Origin: Legionella quinlivanii
Lineage (GTDB): Bacteria > Pseudomonadota > Gammaproteobacteria > Legionellales > Legionellaceae
Assembly: GCF_900461555.1 (NCBI RefSeq)
Contig: NZ_UGOX01000001.1
Span: 819,501-883,500, forward strand
DNA: 64,000 bases
Direction: 5' to 3'
Part shown: positions 1 through 9,188 of the stretch, piece after piece
Layout: the number at the start of each line of letters is the position of its first letter
Position numbering within the stretch: position 1 is the stretch's first letter
Notes under the pieces: model-generated
The model's database searches: none
Seen by the model: only the letters and a program-made list of their open reading frames with translations
Told to the model about the DNA's origin: nothing
Made by a program: the position numbers and the translations under genes

Positions 1-531
1 AGCTTCCTGGGAGATACGATTGAGCCGGTCATGTGGAGTGTCGCTAATACCAACTTGCCGCCAGTGAATGCTCAGTTTGTGGATATATTTCTCTCTATTG
101 ATGGGGGTGCAACCTATCCCTATCTTTTAGCACAAAGAGTGCTCAATATCGGCATAGCCAATGTGGCAATCCCCAGTTTGGCCACCACGACCGCTCGTAT
201 TATGGTTAAAGCGTCTACTGGCAGTTTTTTTAATATTTCATCTAATAATTTTAGCATCGTAACCCATCTTAATTTAGTTCAGGCCGAACGTAATCCAATG
301 AATCGCAGTGAAGCCTTCATTTATTATGCTGGTCTGGATCCACGTTTCATCTCAGGCCTGGTGGCCAATGGTTTGCCCAATTCAATCGTTACACTGGATG
401 GCCTTCATCGTCGCTTTATTGTCACAAATATTGTAACGCCTCGAAAAGTGAATATTTCTATTACGGTGATAAGGCAAGGCGGGGGCATCAGCGAAACATC
501 CAATTCAATCACTATCCCTGGTATTCTATAA
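1..531 (+). CDS. C-terminal part of a secreted metalloprotease-like protein (5' truncated by window)
   Basis: The reading frame is open from the first base, so the first ATG at 31 is internal and the true start lies upstream of the window. The visible part is beta-strand rich. It contains a block (GDTIEPVMWSVANT followed by FLSIDGGATYP and TTTARIMVKA) of the kind that follows the catalytic domain in secreted reprolysin-like zinc metalloproteases of gammaproteobacteria. No HExxH motif is visible because the catalytic part is outside the window, so the protease call is by analogy with that C-terminal beta-sandwich. An outer-membrane barrel gene follows after 11 bases, suggesting co-transcription. 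Confidence 0.55.
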   Translation, partial: SFLGDTIEPVMWSVANTNLPPVNAQFVDIFLSIDGGATYPYLLAQRVLNIGIANVAIPSLATTTARIMVKASTGSFFNISSNNFSIVTHLNLVQAERNPMNRSEAFIYYAGLDPRFISGLVANGLPNSIVTLDGLHRRFIVTNIVTPRKVNISITVIRQGGGISETSNSITIPGIL

Positions 532-542
532 ACGAGGTCATT

Positions 543-1220
543 ATGAATAAGAAATTTATTTTACTTGCGTTGAGTTTGTTAAGTTTAAATGCCCATGCTA
601 ATTGGTCGGCTGCTCTGAATTTAGGTATTAACGCAGTCAATATCGACAAAGATTTAACCTATCCTTTGGGTGATCCCTTTACAACATCCGAGAGCTATCG
701 TCATGCCTATACCGGTTTTCATGGTCAGCTGGCAGTTGCCTATGATTTTTTATTCACAGAAAAAGTCAGCGTGGCGATTGAAGGAGATGCGGATTTATTT
801 ACCGGACGAGCAAGACATGTGATTAATAACTGGTTCATTGATGAGTCAGTGTCAGCAAAGGAAAAACTAAACTATGGATTTAGCCTCTTTGCCTTGCCTG
901 AATATCATTATAATGAAAGTTTCCGTATTTTTGCAGGTCCTGGCGTATCCCGGAGCCAATTTAAAATGGATTCCACCAATACGGCTGGAAATGCAGGGGT
1001 TACCGGTAATTTTGAGCAATGGCTGACTGGTATAAGTGCCAAAGTGGGAGTAGCCAATCAACTCTCTGCGAATAAGGAAGTTCTATTTACTTATCAATTT
1101 ACACAATACGATAGTGTGACCAAAAGCGCGGAAGAACCCTTATCTGGGGAATTTCTCCGGGGTCGTTATAAACCTCAGGCCAATTTATTTATGGTTGGTT
1201 TGAGAGTCGCATTTGCTTAA
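543..1220 (+). CDS. Outer membrane beta-barrel protein
   Basis: A 225-residue protein with a classical signal peptide, MNKKFILLALSLLSLNAHA, and probable cleavage before NWSA. The mature part alternates polar and hydrophobic residues with many aromatic residues at strand ends, as in small 8-stranded barrels of the OmpA/OmpW/Opa type. The last strand (NLFMVGLRVAFA) resembles an outer-membrane C-terminal strand. It starts 11 bases after the preceding gene with aacgaggtcatt before the ATG, so the two are probably one operon. It likely acts in the outer membrane as a structural or adhesin-like barrel; substrate unknown. Confidence 0.7.
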   Translation: MNKKFILLALSLLSLNAHANWSAALNLGINAVNIDKDLTYPLGDPFTTSESYRHAYTGFHGQLAVAYDFLFTEKVSVAIEGDADLFTGRARHVINNWFIDESVSAKEKLNYGFSLFALPEYHYNESFRIFAGPGVSRSQFKMDSTNTAGNAGVTGNFEQWLTGISAKVGVANQLSANKEVLFTYQFTQYDSVTKSAEEPLSGEFLRGRYKPQANLFMVGLRVAFA

Positions 1221-1337
1221 TCATCGTCTTTTGAAAATTATTACCTGTCGGAGAAGGAGCTCCTTTATTTTCAATTTCAGCATACTGCAGAAGGACTGTT
1301 TAAAATAAGAGAAACCTGCGATTAAGGATGATGAATC

Positions 1338-2111
1338 ATGTATTCACCTGGTATTGTAATACTATATCTTTTTATACAAATGAGTTTTATGTGGGGATTA
1401 TATCGTATTCTAAAAAACCCTTCGGTTGTTGATGTTTCCTGGTCACTGGGACTTATGATTTCTGGGCTTATTTATTTAAGCTTTTCGCCCTTCAGCTTTC
1501 GTATTTTAATCATTAGTTCCTGTCTTATTGTATGGGCTTTACGCCTTGCATTGTATTTATGGCATACACGAATAAGAATAGGTCATGTAGACAAGCGTTA
1601 TATTGAACTCAGTAGTACTTGGAAAATAAGCCCTTCATTTGGATTTTTCATTAACTTTCAGCTTCAGGGACTTTTAATTTTTATCATTTCAAGTGTGTTT
1701 TTGCTGATTAGCAAATCAGAACTAACTCGTTTTACGTGGATAGACAGCATTGCAGTTTGTCTGATTTCCTCAGGAATCATCGGGGAGACTCTGGCAGATT
1801 TACAACTGCAACGATTTAAGAATCAATATAAAAGGGAGGTTTGTAACCTAGGGCTATGGCGGTATTCTCGCCATCCTAATTATTTTTTTGATTGGTTGGT
1901 CTGGGTTGGATTCGCATTATTTGCGATACAGTCAGACTTTGGGTACTTGGGCTTACTTTCGCCTTTGATGCTGTATATTATTTTTACCCGTATAACGGGA
2001 CTCATGACAGAAAGAGGCTCAGTACAATCACGGGGAGAAAAATACATTGATTATCAAAAGCAAACGTCAATGTTTTTTCCCTGGTTCAAGAAAGAAATCG
2101 ATTCTGAATAA
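1338..2111 (+). CDS. DUF1295 family integral membrane protein (steroid 5-alpha-reductase-like fold)
   Basis: A 257-residue polytopic inner-membrane protein with about six or seven hydrophobic segments. The C-terminal part carries the DUF1295/ICMT-like signature GLWRYSRHPNYFFDWLVWVG (around residues 172-191), where the RHPNY segment is the conserved NAD(P)H- or SAM-binding region of this superfamily. DUF1295 proteins are probable lipid or fatty-acid modifying reductases, often encoded with photolyase-like and SDR genes. That is the context here, with a DUF2177 gene (convergent), an SDR and an iron-sulfur photolyase next to it. Its 3' end overlaps the convergent DUF2177 gene by 26 bases. Confidence 0.8.
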   Translation: MYSPGIVILYLFIQMSFMWGLYRILKNPSVVDVSWSLGLMISGLIYLSFSPFSFRILIISSCLIVWALRLALYLWHTRIRIGHVDKRYIELSSTWKISPSFGFFINFQLQGLLIFIISSVFLLISKSELTRFTWIDSIAVCLISSGIIGETLADLQLQRFKNQYKREVCNLGLWRYSRHPNYFFDWLVWVGFALFAIQSDFGYLGLLSPLMLYIIFTRITGLMTERGSVQSRGEKYIDYQKQTSMFFPWFKKEIDSE

Positions 2112-2499
2112 AGACTGCAAATAAACTACTCAGTCCGCACAGGACCATTCCCCAAATAAAATCGATTAGCGTTATTTTCCATGGCCAGCCTGCAAGGATT
2201 GAATAATTAGTAAAGTCGTAAATCCCATAAGTTACAAGGCCAAGCATTACTCCGCCGAATAAGGCTTGCATATAATTGCCCTGGGCGTTGGGAATAACAA
2301 AATAAAGGATACCCAGAGTGATGCACACATAAACTATAGCTGCTGCCCACCAAACAGGCGCCATTCCCTCTCCTGATGTACGCAATAACATGCCGATATG
2401 TTTTGCATAAATCGATTTGGCGAGGAAAGCCAGCCAAATCATATCCAATATCAGAACGCAAAGCATCGTCAAGAAAAAAAGCACTATCAGTTTCATCAT
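2086..2499 (-). CDS. DUF2177 family membrane protein
   Basis: A 137-residue protein with four hydrophobic segments. It begins MMKLIVLFFLTMLCVLILDMIW and contains the family-like stretches GLVTYGIYDFTNYSILAGWP and DFIWGMVLCGLSS. DUF2177 members are small inner-membrane proteins of unknown function, repeatedly found near DUF1295, cyclopropane-fatty-acid synthase and photolyase genes. It is convergent with the DUF1295 gene, and the coding ends overlap. Length and topology fit the family, so it appears intact. Confidence 0.8.
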   Translation of the reverse strand: MMKLIVLFFLTMLCVLILDMIWLAFLAKSIYAKHIGMLLRTSGEGMAPVWWAAAIVYVCITLGILYFVIPNAQGNYMQALFGGVMLGLVTYGIYDFTNYSILAGWPWKITLIDFIWGMVLCGLSSLFAVFIQNRFLS

Positions 2500-2590
2500 C
2501 GTCCTTGAAACAAATTACTTATGAATACTTGAAGTCAAAAAGACTATCCTTCATAGTAGGTTCTTCCTGACACTATGGCGCACAAATTCT

Positions 2591-3289
2591 ATGGCCCGAT
2601 ATCTAATTATTGCAGCAAGTAGCGCGATTGGTCAATCAGTAACCGAGCTTTTACAAAAGCAGGGTGAAGAGGTTATTACAACAGCACAAAGCAAGGAAAA
2701 GATCACTCCTGACTTTATCCTTGATGGAACTGATTTCAGTGCAGTTGATAAAGTGTTTGAGCAGGCAGGGCCCCTGGACGGGGTAGTCAATTGCGCAGGC
2801 TCTTTATTAATCAAAAGTGCTCATACCACAAGTTATGAGGAGTTCCAAAAAACGCTCAATGCATCCTTGACTACGTCATTTGCAGTTGTCCATGCTGCCG
2901 GAAAGAGAATGACGCATGGTGGCTCTGTGGTACTTATTGCCTCAGCAGCAGCATTAACTGGACTAGCCAATCATGAGGCTATTGCGGCGGCCAAAGCAGG
3001 GGTTATTGGCCTGGCACGATCAGCAGCGGCGACTTATGCCTCTTTAAATCTTCGCATTAATGTAGTAGCACCTGGGATGGTTAATACCCCATTGACTGAG
3101 CCCTTACTGAATAACCAATTGATTGCCAGGGCATCGACGGCCATGCATGCTTTGGGGCGCATTGGAGAGTCAGCGGATATAGCCAGGGCTATCTTGTTTT
3201 TTTTAAACCCCTCAAACAATTGGATCACAGGACAGGTGCTCGCAGTAGATGGCGGCTTAAGTTCTGTTCGACCGAAGCTTAAAGTATAA
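2591..3289 (+). CDS. SDR family oxidoreductase lacking the usual catalytic tyrosine
   Basis: A 232-residue Rossmann-fold short-chain dehydrogenase. The N-terminal nucleotide-binding turn reads AASSAIGQ (in place of TGxxxGIG) at about residues 8-15, followed by the NAG-like VNCAG and the active-site serine region VLIASAAAL. Where the family has YxxxK, this protein reads EAIAAAKAG: the lysine is present but the tyrosine is replaced by isoleucine. The C-terminus (GQVLAVDGGLS) is typical. It lies 14 bases before the photolyase-like gene and is probably co-transcribed with it. The missing tyrosine means it may use altered chemistry or act as a non-classical member, so the substrate is unknown. Confidence 0.8.
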   Translation: MARYLIIAASSAIGQSVTELLQKQGEEVITTAQSKEKITPDFILDGTDFSAVDKVFEQAGPLDGVVNCAGSLLIKSAHTTSYEEFQKTLNASLTTSFAVVHAAGKRMTHGGSVVLIASAAALTGLANHEAIAAAKAGVIGLARSAAATYASLNLRINVVAPGMVNTPLTEPLLNNQLIARASTAMHALGRIGESADIARAILFFLNPSNNWITGQVLAVDGGLSSVRPKLKV

Positions 3290-3303
3290 GTTCAGGATAG
3301 GCC

Positions 3304-4842
3304 ATGACGAGACTGTGTTTTCTTTTGGGCGATCAACTAAGTGAATCGCTCTCTTCTCTCACAGTAATCGACAAGCACAATGATGTGGTTTTTCTCTGCG
3401 AAGTGATAGAGGAAGCAACCTATGTTGCTCACCATCCTAAAAAAATTGCTTTCCTGTTTTCAGCCATGCGCCATTTTTCAAAGCGCTTAAAAGCGCTTGG
3501 ATACCGGGTTCGTTATACTAAATATGACGATGCTGGCAACACCGGCAATTTTGAGAATGAACTGTATCTAGCCATCAAAGAAGAACAAATTGCCGAAGTG
3601 CATGTGACTTACCCTGGGGAATGGCGTGTTCTTCAAAAATTGGAAACATTGAAAAAGCAATTGCCGATACCCCTCATAGTTCATGAAGATACGCGGTTTC
3701 TATGCCCATTAGATGAGTTCAAATTTTGGTCAAAAGACAAAAAGCAATTGCGCATGGAATACTTCTACCGAATGATGCGTCAAAAGCACGATATCCTCAT
3801 CGAAAACAAGAACAGGCCGCTAGGAGGGAGCTGGAACTATGATGAGCAAAATCGAAAAAATGCCAATCATGTTGAAACGTTTCCCAGCAGAATAGTGCAT
3901 CCTATAGATAAGATCACTTCAGAAGTTTTAAGCCTGGTGGAAAAGGAGTTTGCCAATCATTTCGGCCAATTGCAGCCGTTTAATTTTGCCGTGACCCGCG
4001 AGCAGGCTCTTGATGAGGCCAACGACTTTATAGCACACTGTTTAGCGTTTTTTGGTGATTACCAGGACGCCATGCGCTCCGATGAAGCCAATTTATACCA
4101 CTCCAAATTATCCTTTTATCTGAATGCAGGGCTTCTATTGCCTTTGGAATTATGCCGCATGGCAGAAGACGCCTTGAAAAAGAAAACTGCTCCTTTGAAT
4201 GCTGTCGAAGGCTTTATTCGTCAAATTCTGGGATGGCGTGAGTATGTCCGCGGCATCTACTGGCTCTTAATGCCTGACTATGCAAACAAAAATTATTTTA
4301 ATGCAACCAAGCCTTTGCCCTCCTTATTTTGGGGAGAGCACACTCAAATGTTTTGTATGAAAGAAGTCATTCGACAAACACGGGTCGAAGCCTACTCTCA
4401 TCATATTCAGCGTTTGATGATTACCGGTAATTTTGCGCTCTTGGCAGGCATTAATCCGAAAGAAGTCTGTGAGTGGTATTTAGGCGTGTATGCGGATGCT
4501 TATGAATGGGTGGAGTTGCCAAACACTCTGGGGATGGCGCTGTATGCTGATGGCGGGGTGATGGCGAGCAAGCCTTATGCCGCCAGTGGCAAATATATTC
4601 AAAAAATGAGTAACTTTTGCAAATCATGTGCTTATAATCCGGCAGAGGTGACAGGTGAAAAGGCATGTCCTTTTAATTCCCTTTACTGGAATTTTATAGC
4701 TACACACCAAAACGTACTTAAAAACAATCCGCGCCTTCATTATGCTTATCTCAATTGGGATAAAATGGAGCCAGAAAAGAAGAAGGGCATTTTGACTAAA
4801 GCAACTGAGGTATTGAGCACATTAGCTAATGGGCGGTTATAA
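3304..4842 (+). CDS. Iron-sulfur bacterial cryptochrome/photolyase (FeS-BCP, (6-4) photolyase-like)
   Basis: A 512-residue protein with the full domain order of the FeS-BCP group (Agrobacterium PhrB, Rhodobacter CryB). It has an N-terminal DPRP-type Rossmann domain (TRLCFLLGDQLS), a linker, and a C-terminal helical FAD-binding domain (GFIRQILGWREYVRG, VEAYSHHIQRLMITGNFALL, NTLGMALYADGG). Four cysteines fit the [4Fe-4S] ligands of the family: C389 (KEVCEWY), C439 and C442 (CKSC), and C455 (KACPFN). Family members repair (6-4) photoproducts with blue light or act as photoreceptors, using FAD and a lumazine antenna. It is 14 bases downstream of an SDR gene, in a block typical of photo-oxidative stress responses. 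Confidence 0.9.
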   Translation: MTRLCFLLGDQLSESLSSLTVIDKHNDVVFLCEVIEEATYVAHHPKKIAFLFSAMRHFSKRLKALGYRVRYTKYDDAGNTGNFENELYLAIKEEQIAEVHVTYPGEWRVLQKLETLKKQLPIPLIVHEDTRFLCPLDEFKFWSKDKKQLRMEYFYRMMRQKHDILIENKNRPLGGSWNYDEQNRKNANHVETFPSRIVHPIDKITSEVLSLVEKEFANHFGQLQPFNFAVTREQALDEANDFIAHCLAFFGDYQDAMRSDEANLYHSKLSFYLNAGLLLPLELCRMAEDALKKKTAPLNAVEGFIRQILGWREYVRGIYWLLMPDYANKNYFNATKPLPSLFWGEHTQMFCMKEVIRQTRVEAYSHHIQRLMITGNFALLAGINPKEVCEWYLGVYADAYEWVELPNTLGMALYADGGVMASKPYAASGKYIQKMSNFCKSCAYNPAEVTGEKACPFNSLYWNFIATHQNVLKNNPRLHYAYLNWDKMEPEKKKGILTKATEVLSTLANGRL

Positions 4843-4953
4843 AGAAATACTCTTGGTAGTAAGGAGATTCTAAAAGAAGTCCTGCTCTGGAGTCACCACT
4901 TGAGGAGGCTCTTCCACTGGCCCCCTCAATAAATAAATTATTGATTTTTATTA

Positions 4954-6579
4954 TTAACTTAAGGATATACCATCAGGTGTATTCAGATTTGTAGCCCCAG
5001 AATTCATACAGTCAAAAAAGTTACCTGTGACAGGGTCAATCCGGCATTTTGACACACTTGTATTATCACTGATGTAAATAAGGCTATTAGCCTCATCTAT
5101 CGCAATATTCTGAGGATTAGTAACTGCTCCTCCTGCGGTAAAGCAGCTAGTTAGCATTCCGGTATTGAGCACTATGCATCTGGCAACCGAGTTCAGAGAA
5201 GTTACTGCGACATAGGCAAAGCTTTCATTGTTATAAAATGCCATGCTTCCATTAGCAAAAGTAATCGCTGCAGATGGAGGGTTAACACAACCGATTAATT
5301 GCCCGGTTCCAGCATCAACATTACATATAGTAGTCTGGAACTGATTGACAAGATAAGCCCGTGTCCCTGCGGCATTGAAAGTAATTCCACTATGGATTTG
5401 CCCTGCCGGCGGTGTTGCTCCTGAATTGACACAGCTTGCAGTAACAATCATGCCCACTCCATCAATCGGGCATTTTATTAAGGGAGTAGCGCCGGATGAA
5501 TTAAGAATGTAGAGGAAGGAGCCTGTTGGGTTCAGTGTTAGTCCAGATGAGTTAGTCAGCCCGCCTATAACCGAATCTGTACAATTAGTTAAAGTACCCG
5601 TTATGGGAGTTACAGAGCATTGAGTGACTGCGTTACTCGAGGAACTGCTAATGTAAGCCATCGTGTCGGTTTGATTAAACACTATATTGCTGGGGTTATT
5701 GATGGCCGGAAATGGACCTATAACACTGCAATTGCTTAATTCACCAGTTAAAGAGTTCCTTAAACATTGGGTGATATTTCCGGATGGGACATTGTTGGTG
5801 ACATAAGCAAAAGGGGAGGTGACAGAAATGACAGCATTTACTGCAATAGTATTCGTTCCAAAGATGGGAAAATTTGTAGGCGGCACGACACTGTTAATGG
5901 CAGTATAGGTAATCATACAATTAGCCCCGGGCGCTACCATGGCACAGGTATTGGCTGACTCGAGCACTTGCCCATCCAGAGCCGTGCCGGTGAAATCCGA
6001 ATGAATGGCAAAGGCGTTAAAATTTGATGTATTAGTAATGGTTAACGAACGGTTTTCACCTTTAGGGATAACCAGCGGTGAGCCTGCTACGGCGATGCTC
6101 AATGTAGTGGGCGGCAGCACCTCCATCGTAACATACGTTGTGGCAGCATTTGTGCCTATAATGGGTACAGAAACTTGCGGATAGCTATTCATGCCTGGCA
6201 GAAAGCGTAAAGTGCAGCTCGCTAAAGGCGGCAAAATTGCACAACTTGAAGCATCCTGGGTGACACCCATATTTACAGGCAAGACTGCTTGAATAGCATA
6301 AGCAGTAACTCGTGTTGAGCGGTTAACTATAGTTAAAGCCACTGGAATATTCGAGCCGGCAATCAGGTTTAAGCAAGCATAATAATTGTATTTGCCATAG
6401 CAATATGCATTTTCGGGTTTTAGGGATAAATGGGCTTCAGCTTGATCCTCTGTTTCCAGTGTGAGCGAATTTTCTTTATCAGCATAAAGTGTTTGTATGA
6501 AAATTAAAAAAACGAATGAGAGCTTTAATAGCTGGCTATAGTAAGATTTTTTTATTTTCATCATATCGTTCAAATCCAT
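4954..6579 (-). CDS. Secreted beta-propeller repeat protein with N-terminal Ig-like domains
   Basis: A 541-residue protein. A signal peptide follows after a few alternative starts (M1, M6, M7): hydrophobic LLKLSFVFLIFIQTLYA, then DKENS. The first half has two cysteine-containing beta-sandwich units (CAILPPLASCTLRF; CAMVAPGANCMITYT). The second half has six to seven propeller blades, each with a pattern like QCxxxxxTGxLxNC and a following AYI/YVAV strand. Each blade carries a cysteine pair, which suggests disulfide-pinned loops outside the cytoplasm. Proteins of this build are frequent in Legionella. No catalytic motif is seen, so it could be a surface or secreted binding protein. The downstream neighbour is convergent. 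Confidence 0.7.
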   Translation of the reverse strand: MDLNDMMKIKKSYYSQLLKLSFVFLIFIQTLYADKENSLTLETEDQAEAHLSLKPENAYCYGKYNYYACLNLIAGSNIPVALTIVNRSTRVTAYAIQAVLPVNMGVTQDASSCAILPPLASCTLRFLPGMNSYPQVSVPIIGTNAATTYVTMEVLPPTTLSIAVAGSPLVIPKGENRSLTITNTSNFNAFAIHSDFTGTALDGQVLESANTCAMVAPGANCMITYTAINSVVPPTNFPIFGTNTIAVNAVISVTSPFAYVTNNVPSGNITQCLRNSLTGELSNCSVIGPFPAINNPSNIVFNQTDTMAYISSSSSNAVTQCSVTPITGTLTNCTDSVIGGLTNSSGLTLNPTGSFLYILNSSGATPLIKCPIDGVGMIVTASCVNSGATPPAGQIHSGITFNAAGTRAYLVNQFQTTICNVDAGTGQLIGCVNPPSAAITFANGSMAFYNNESFAYVAVTSLNSVARCIVLNTGMLTSCFTAGGAVTNPQNIAIDEANSLIYISDNTSVSKCRIDPVTGNFFDCMNSGATNLNTPDGISLS

Positions 6580-6822
6580 TTAAGAATACTGCTCGGAGAT
6601 TCTATAGAGCGAGTTTCTGCACGCAAAAAGTAGCACGCAAGATTTATTACTTAGGGAGTACCGAATATAACACCAGGCGCTAGCTACAGACAAGGCGATT
6701 GAGTCTCTTCAATCGCGTTGCCGGCATTATACTTTGTGGACTCTTTTTTCAGATGCGTATTACCTTTAGGTAAAAATTTTTATATTCTTTATTTCAAGCC
6801 ACTGTCTAACGCCGGAAATGCC

Positions 6823-8196
6823 ATGCCAGTAGAAGGGGAAATGCCTCGATTTCGATACCAACTGAACATCCGTGATGTTTCAGTCGAGGGTGATTGTTTA
6901 AAACTCGATTTTCAACCTGACAATTTTTTTGAAAGCATCAAAGCCAAATTTAAATTTGCGGATAACACTTTCCACTTTAAACGGGTACTTTGGGAGGGCA
7001 TTGATTATTTGACAGTTGATGAAATCAGACAGTTTTTGAAAAAAAAGCTTTTCTCAGCGTTTGTGTATTCAAATACCGAAGGAGAATACCTGAAAATTGT
7101 GTTCCCCTCCCCGCCACTGTCCGACTTCTTTACCAATGAAAATACCAAAACTTATCCATTCATATCTGGATTGGTACGAATGAAAGAGTATTTGACTAAC
7201 GCCTTAAAGGAAACTGGTAAAGAATTGGATAATTTAGTTTTCACAGAAACTCAGCGAGAGCTTAGCTTGGAGAGTTTTATTCATCAAACCTACAAGCAGA
7301 AAACAATGAGCACAACTATCGTTCTATTGAGTGATTTATCAGTCGAGAAAAGAAGTTATTTTCTGCAAAAATTTGCTCTCGACGCCTTAAACAATTATCG
7401 AGAGGGGCTGCCCTTCATTATTTATTGCCCATTACTGCAATTTCCAACGCCCCATTCTTTGATGCGCAATGCACTTTCTTTCTATGACTTCAATGCTTAT
7501 GATTACCATCTTTTGGAAAAATACCCGGTAATCTGGGTTCTCGATGGCGTCGAGCAGATTTATCAAAAGCACGGTGTTTTTAATATTCTCAGTCCATTTA
7601 ATAATGACTTCCATGTGCAAAATAGCCATTTTCTCATCGGTTTTCATCAGGATAGCAATCCTCAGCCACATTATTTCGACCCCATACAGCGCGTTCGGGT
7701 TATTGGCCCACGCGATCCTCGGAAGGTGTTTTTCTTTAATATGACCGCAAATCACAGCCCAAATCTTACCGAGATGCCCGCTTCCTCCTGGATGACCTTA
7801 AGGGAGCCAAGCCCTCAATCTGATTTGACAGAGGAACCTAAGTCATTGAATGATTATGCAAAGATACAACAAATATCTGCGTTGGTGCAAAAGAAAATAG
7901 AACAATATGAACGCAGCCCCCAGGCCTGCATGGGTATTAACCACCAGAAAAAAGGAAATGCGCTGCGACAGGCCTTGAATAACGCCCAAAAGATTGGTGC
8001 CAATGCAAGTTTATATGAATTCTTAAATCATAAAGAGGAAGGGGCAAAATCTATTCTTGAAGCATTCGCCTATCACCGTCTTGGATTTTTTGGCAAACCC
8101 AATTCTTTAAAACTATTTGAGAAGCAAGTGAACGGGCTAAGCCCAGCTTCAGATCATGGCCTTTGTGACGATTCATCACCAGATTACAGATGCTAA
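6823..8196 (+). CDS. Unknown protein with a degenerate NACHT/STAND-like NTPase segment; effector candidate
   Basis: The frame is open from a TTG at 6718, but likely starts are ATG 6823 or ATG 6841, the latter preceded by gtagaaggggaa, a good ribosome-binding site. The middle of the protein resembles the order seen in NACHT ATPases. A P-loop-like strand (TTIVLLSDLSVEKRSYFLQKF, about nt 7309-7371) is followed by a polar segment, a Walker-B-like strand VIWVLDGVEQI (about nt 7527-7559), and then FLIGFHQDSNP in the sensor position. The P-loop glycines and the GK[ST] are absent, so ATP binding is doubtful. There is no signal peptide. The NACHT relation is inference from pattern only; function unknown. 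Confidence 0.6.
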   Translation: MPVEGEMPRFRYQLNIRDVSVEGDCLKLDFQPDNFFESIKAKFKFADNTFHFKRVLWEGIDYLTVDEIRQFLKKKLFSAFVYSNTEGEYLKIVFPSPPLSDFFTNENTKTYPFISGLVRMKEYLTNALKETGKELDNLVFTETQRELSLESFIHQTYKQKTMSTTIVLLSDLSVEKRSYFLQKFALDALNNYREGLPFIIYCPLLQFPTPHSLMRNALSFYDFNAYDYHLLEKYPVIWVLDGVEQIYQKHGVFNILSPFNNDFHVQNSHFLIGFHQDSNPQPHYFDPIQRVRVIGPRDPRKVFFFNMTANHSPNLTEMPASSWMTLREPSPQSDLTEEPKSLNDYAKIQQISALVQKKIEQYERSPQACMGINHQKKGNALRQALNNAQKIGANASLYEFLNHKEEGAKSILEAFAYHRLGFFGKPNSLKLFEKQVNGLSPASDHGLCDDSSPDYRC

Positions 8197-8356
8197 AAAA
8201 CTGTTGAACCTGAGGCTCTAACTGTCGCATTTAAAGGTCCCTATGATTTACAGTTGGCGTAGTGCCTTTGTCAGATTTTTATTCAACCCGTGCCTTTGCA
8301 ATGATGTCTTCTTTACTCTGGAGCAATAAAATCGACTTATTCAAATCAGCGCCCAC

Positions 8357-8575
8357 TCATAAGGGCAGAATCAAGGAGCTGGTGGTTTCATTACGGGCCT
8401 GAAACTGTTCATCGTATTGAGATTGGCTAAACCGGTTGCTACCTTGAAGCATAGCTGCAAGGAAGGCCTTTTGCCTGGATTCGTCCAGGTGTTTGATACT
8501 TCGATAATTCTTGAATTTTTCATCTTCCTGCATAAAATCATTCAAAATATATGCCGAGGTCAGTATTACGGCCAA
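8357..8575 (-). CDS. Possible small protein or gene remnant
   Basis: A 72-residue frame. From its second methionine (MQEDEKFKNYRSIKHLDESR) the composition is protein-like and amphipathic. It sits just upstream of, and divergent from, the GNAT gene if that gene starts at 8658. It has no recognisable family and no clear ribosome-binding site. It may be a decayed C-terminal fragment. The 160 bases between it and the preceding gene (8197-8356) show nothing recognisable. Confidence 0.25.
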   Translation of the reverse strand: MAVILTSAYILNDFMQEDEKFKNYRSIKHLDESRQKAFLAAMLQGSNRFSQSQYDEQFQARNETTSSLILPL

Positions 8576-8657
8576 ACCATTTTTTGAAAAAAGAGATTTT
8601 CAAGTAATTAAGAAGCAAAGTGTTACTATCAGGGGCTGTGAACTTAGCAATTTTGTT

Positions 8658-9188
8658 ATGGAGAAAACTCTAAAGCATCGCTCCTTGTCAATAAGGCTGC
8701 TAAAACCAACAGATATTCCTGTTATCGTTGAAAGCTTTATTCAATCCAATTGGACAGAAAAGCCTGCCTCTACATTTGAACAATACCTGAATGAACAACA
8801 GAAACAAGAGCGCTTGATTTGGGTGGCCTATGTGGAAAATCGTTTTGCAGGTTATGTGACTTTGAAATGGAACTCCCAATATAGTGGTTTTAAAGAAAAT
8901 AATATTCCTGAAATAATGGACTTAAATGTATTACCGGCTTTCAGAAAATTGGGTATTGGCTCCGCTCTAATGGAAAAAGCAGAACAGGAAGCCGCTTCAA
9001 AATATAAAACGGTGGGAATTGGTGTGGGCCTTTATGCAGATTATGGTTCTGCCCAAAAGCTGTATATTAACCGGGGCTATATCCCTGATGCTAAGGGCAT
9101 CACCTATAATTATCAACCAACTATCCCTGGAAAAAGTTACCCGCTTGATGATGATTTGGTTCTTTGGTTTACAAAAAAATTAAAGTGA
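8658..9188 (+). CDS. GNAT family N-acetyltransferase
   Basis: Start chosen at ATG 8658, because the in-frame extension to 8511 is not family-like. The 176-residue product has the GNAT fold order: an N-terminal beta strand LSIRLLKPTDIPVIVESF, the central strand RFAGYVTLKW, motif A IPEIMDLNVLPAFRKLGIGSALM (acetyl-CoA pyrophosphate loop R-x-x-G-I-G), and motif B VGLYADYGSAQKLYINRGYIP. It is a cytoplasmic acetyl-CoA-dependent transferase acting on a small molecule or a protein N-terminus; the substrate cannot be read from the sequence. It appears intact and stands alone. Confidence 0.88.
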   Translation: MEKTLKHRSLSIRLLKPTDIPVIVESFIQSNWTEKPASTFEQYLNEQQKQERLIWVAYVENRFAGYVTLKWNSQYSGFKENNIPEIMDLNVLPAFRKLGIGSALMEKAEQEAASKYKTVGIGVGLYADYGSAQKLYINRGYIPDAKGITYNYQPTIPGKSYPLDDDLVLWFTKKLK

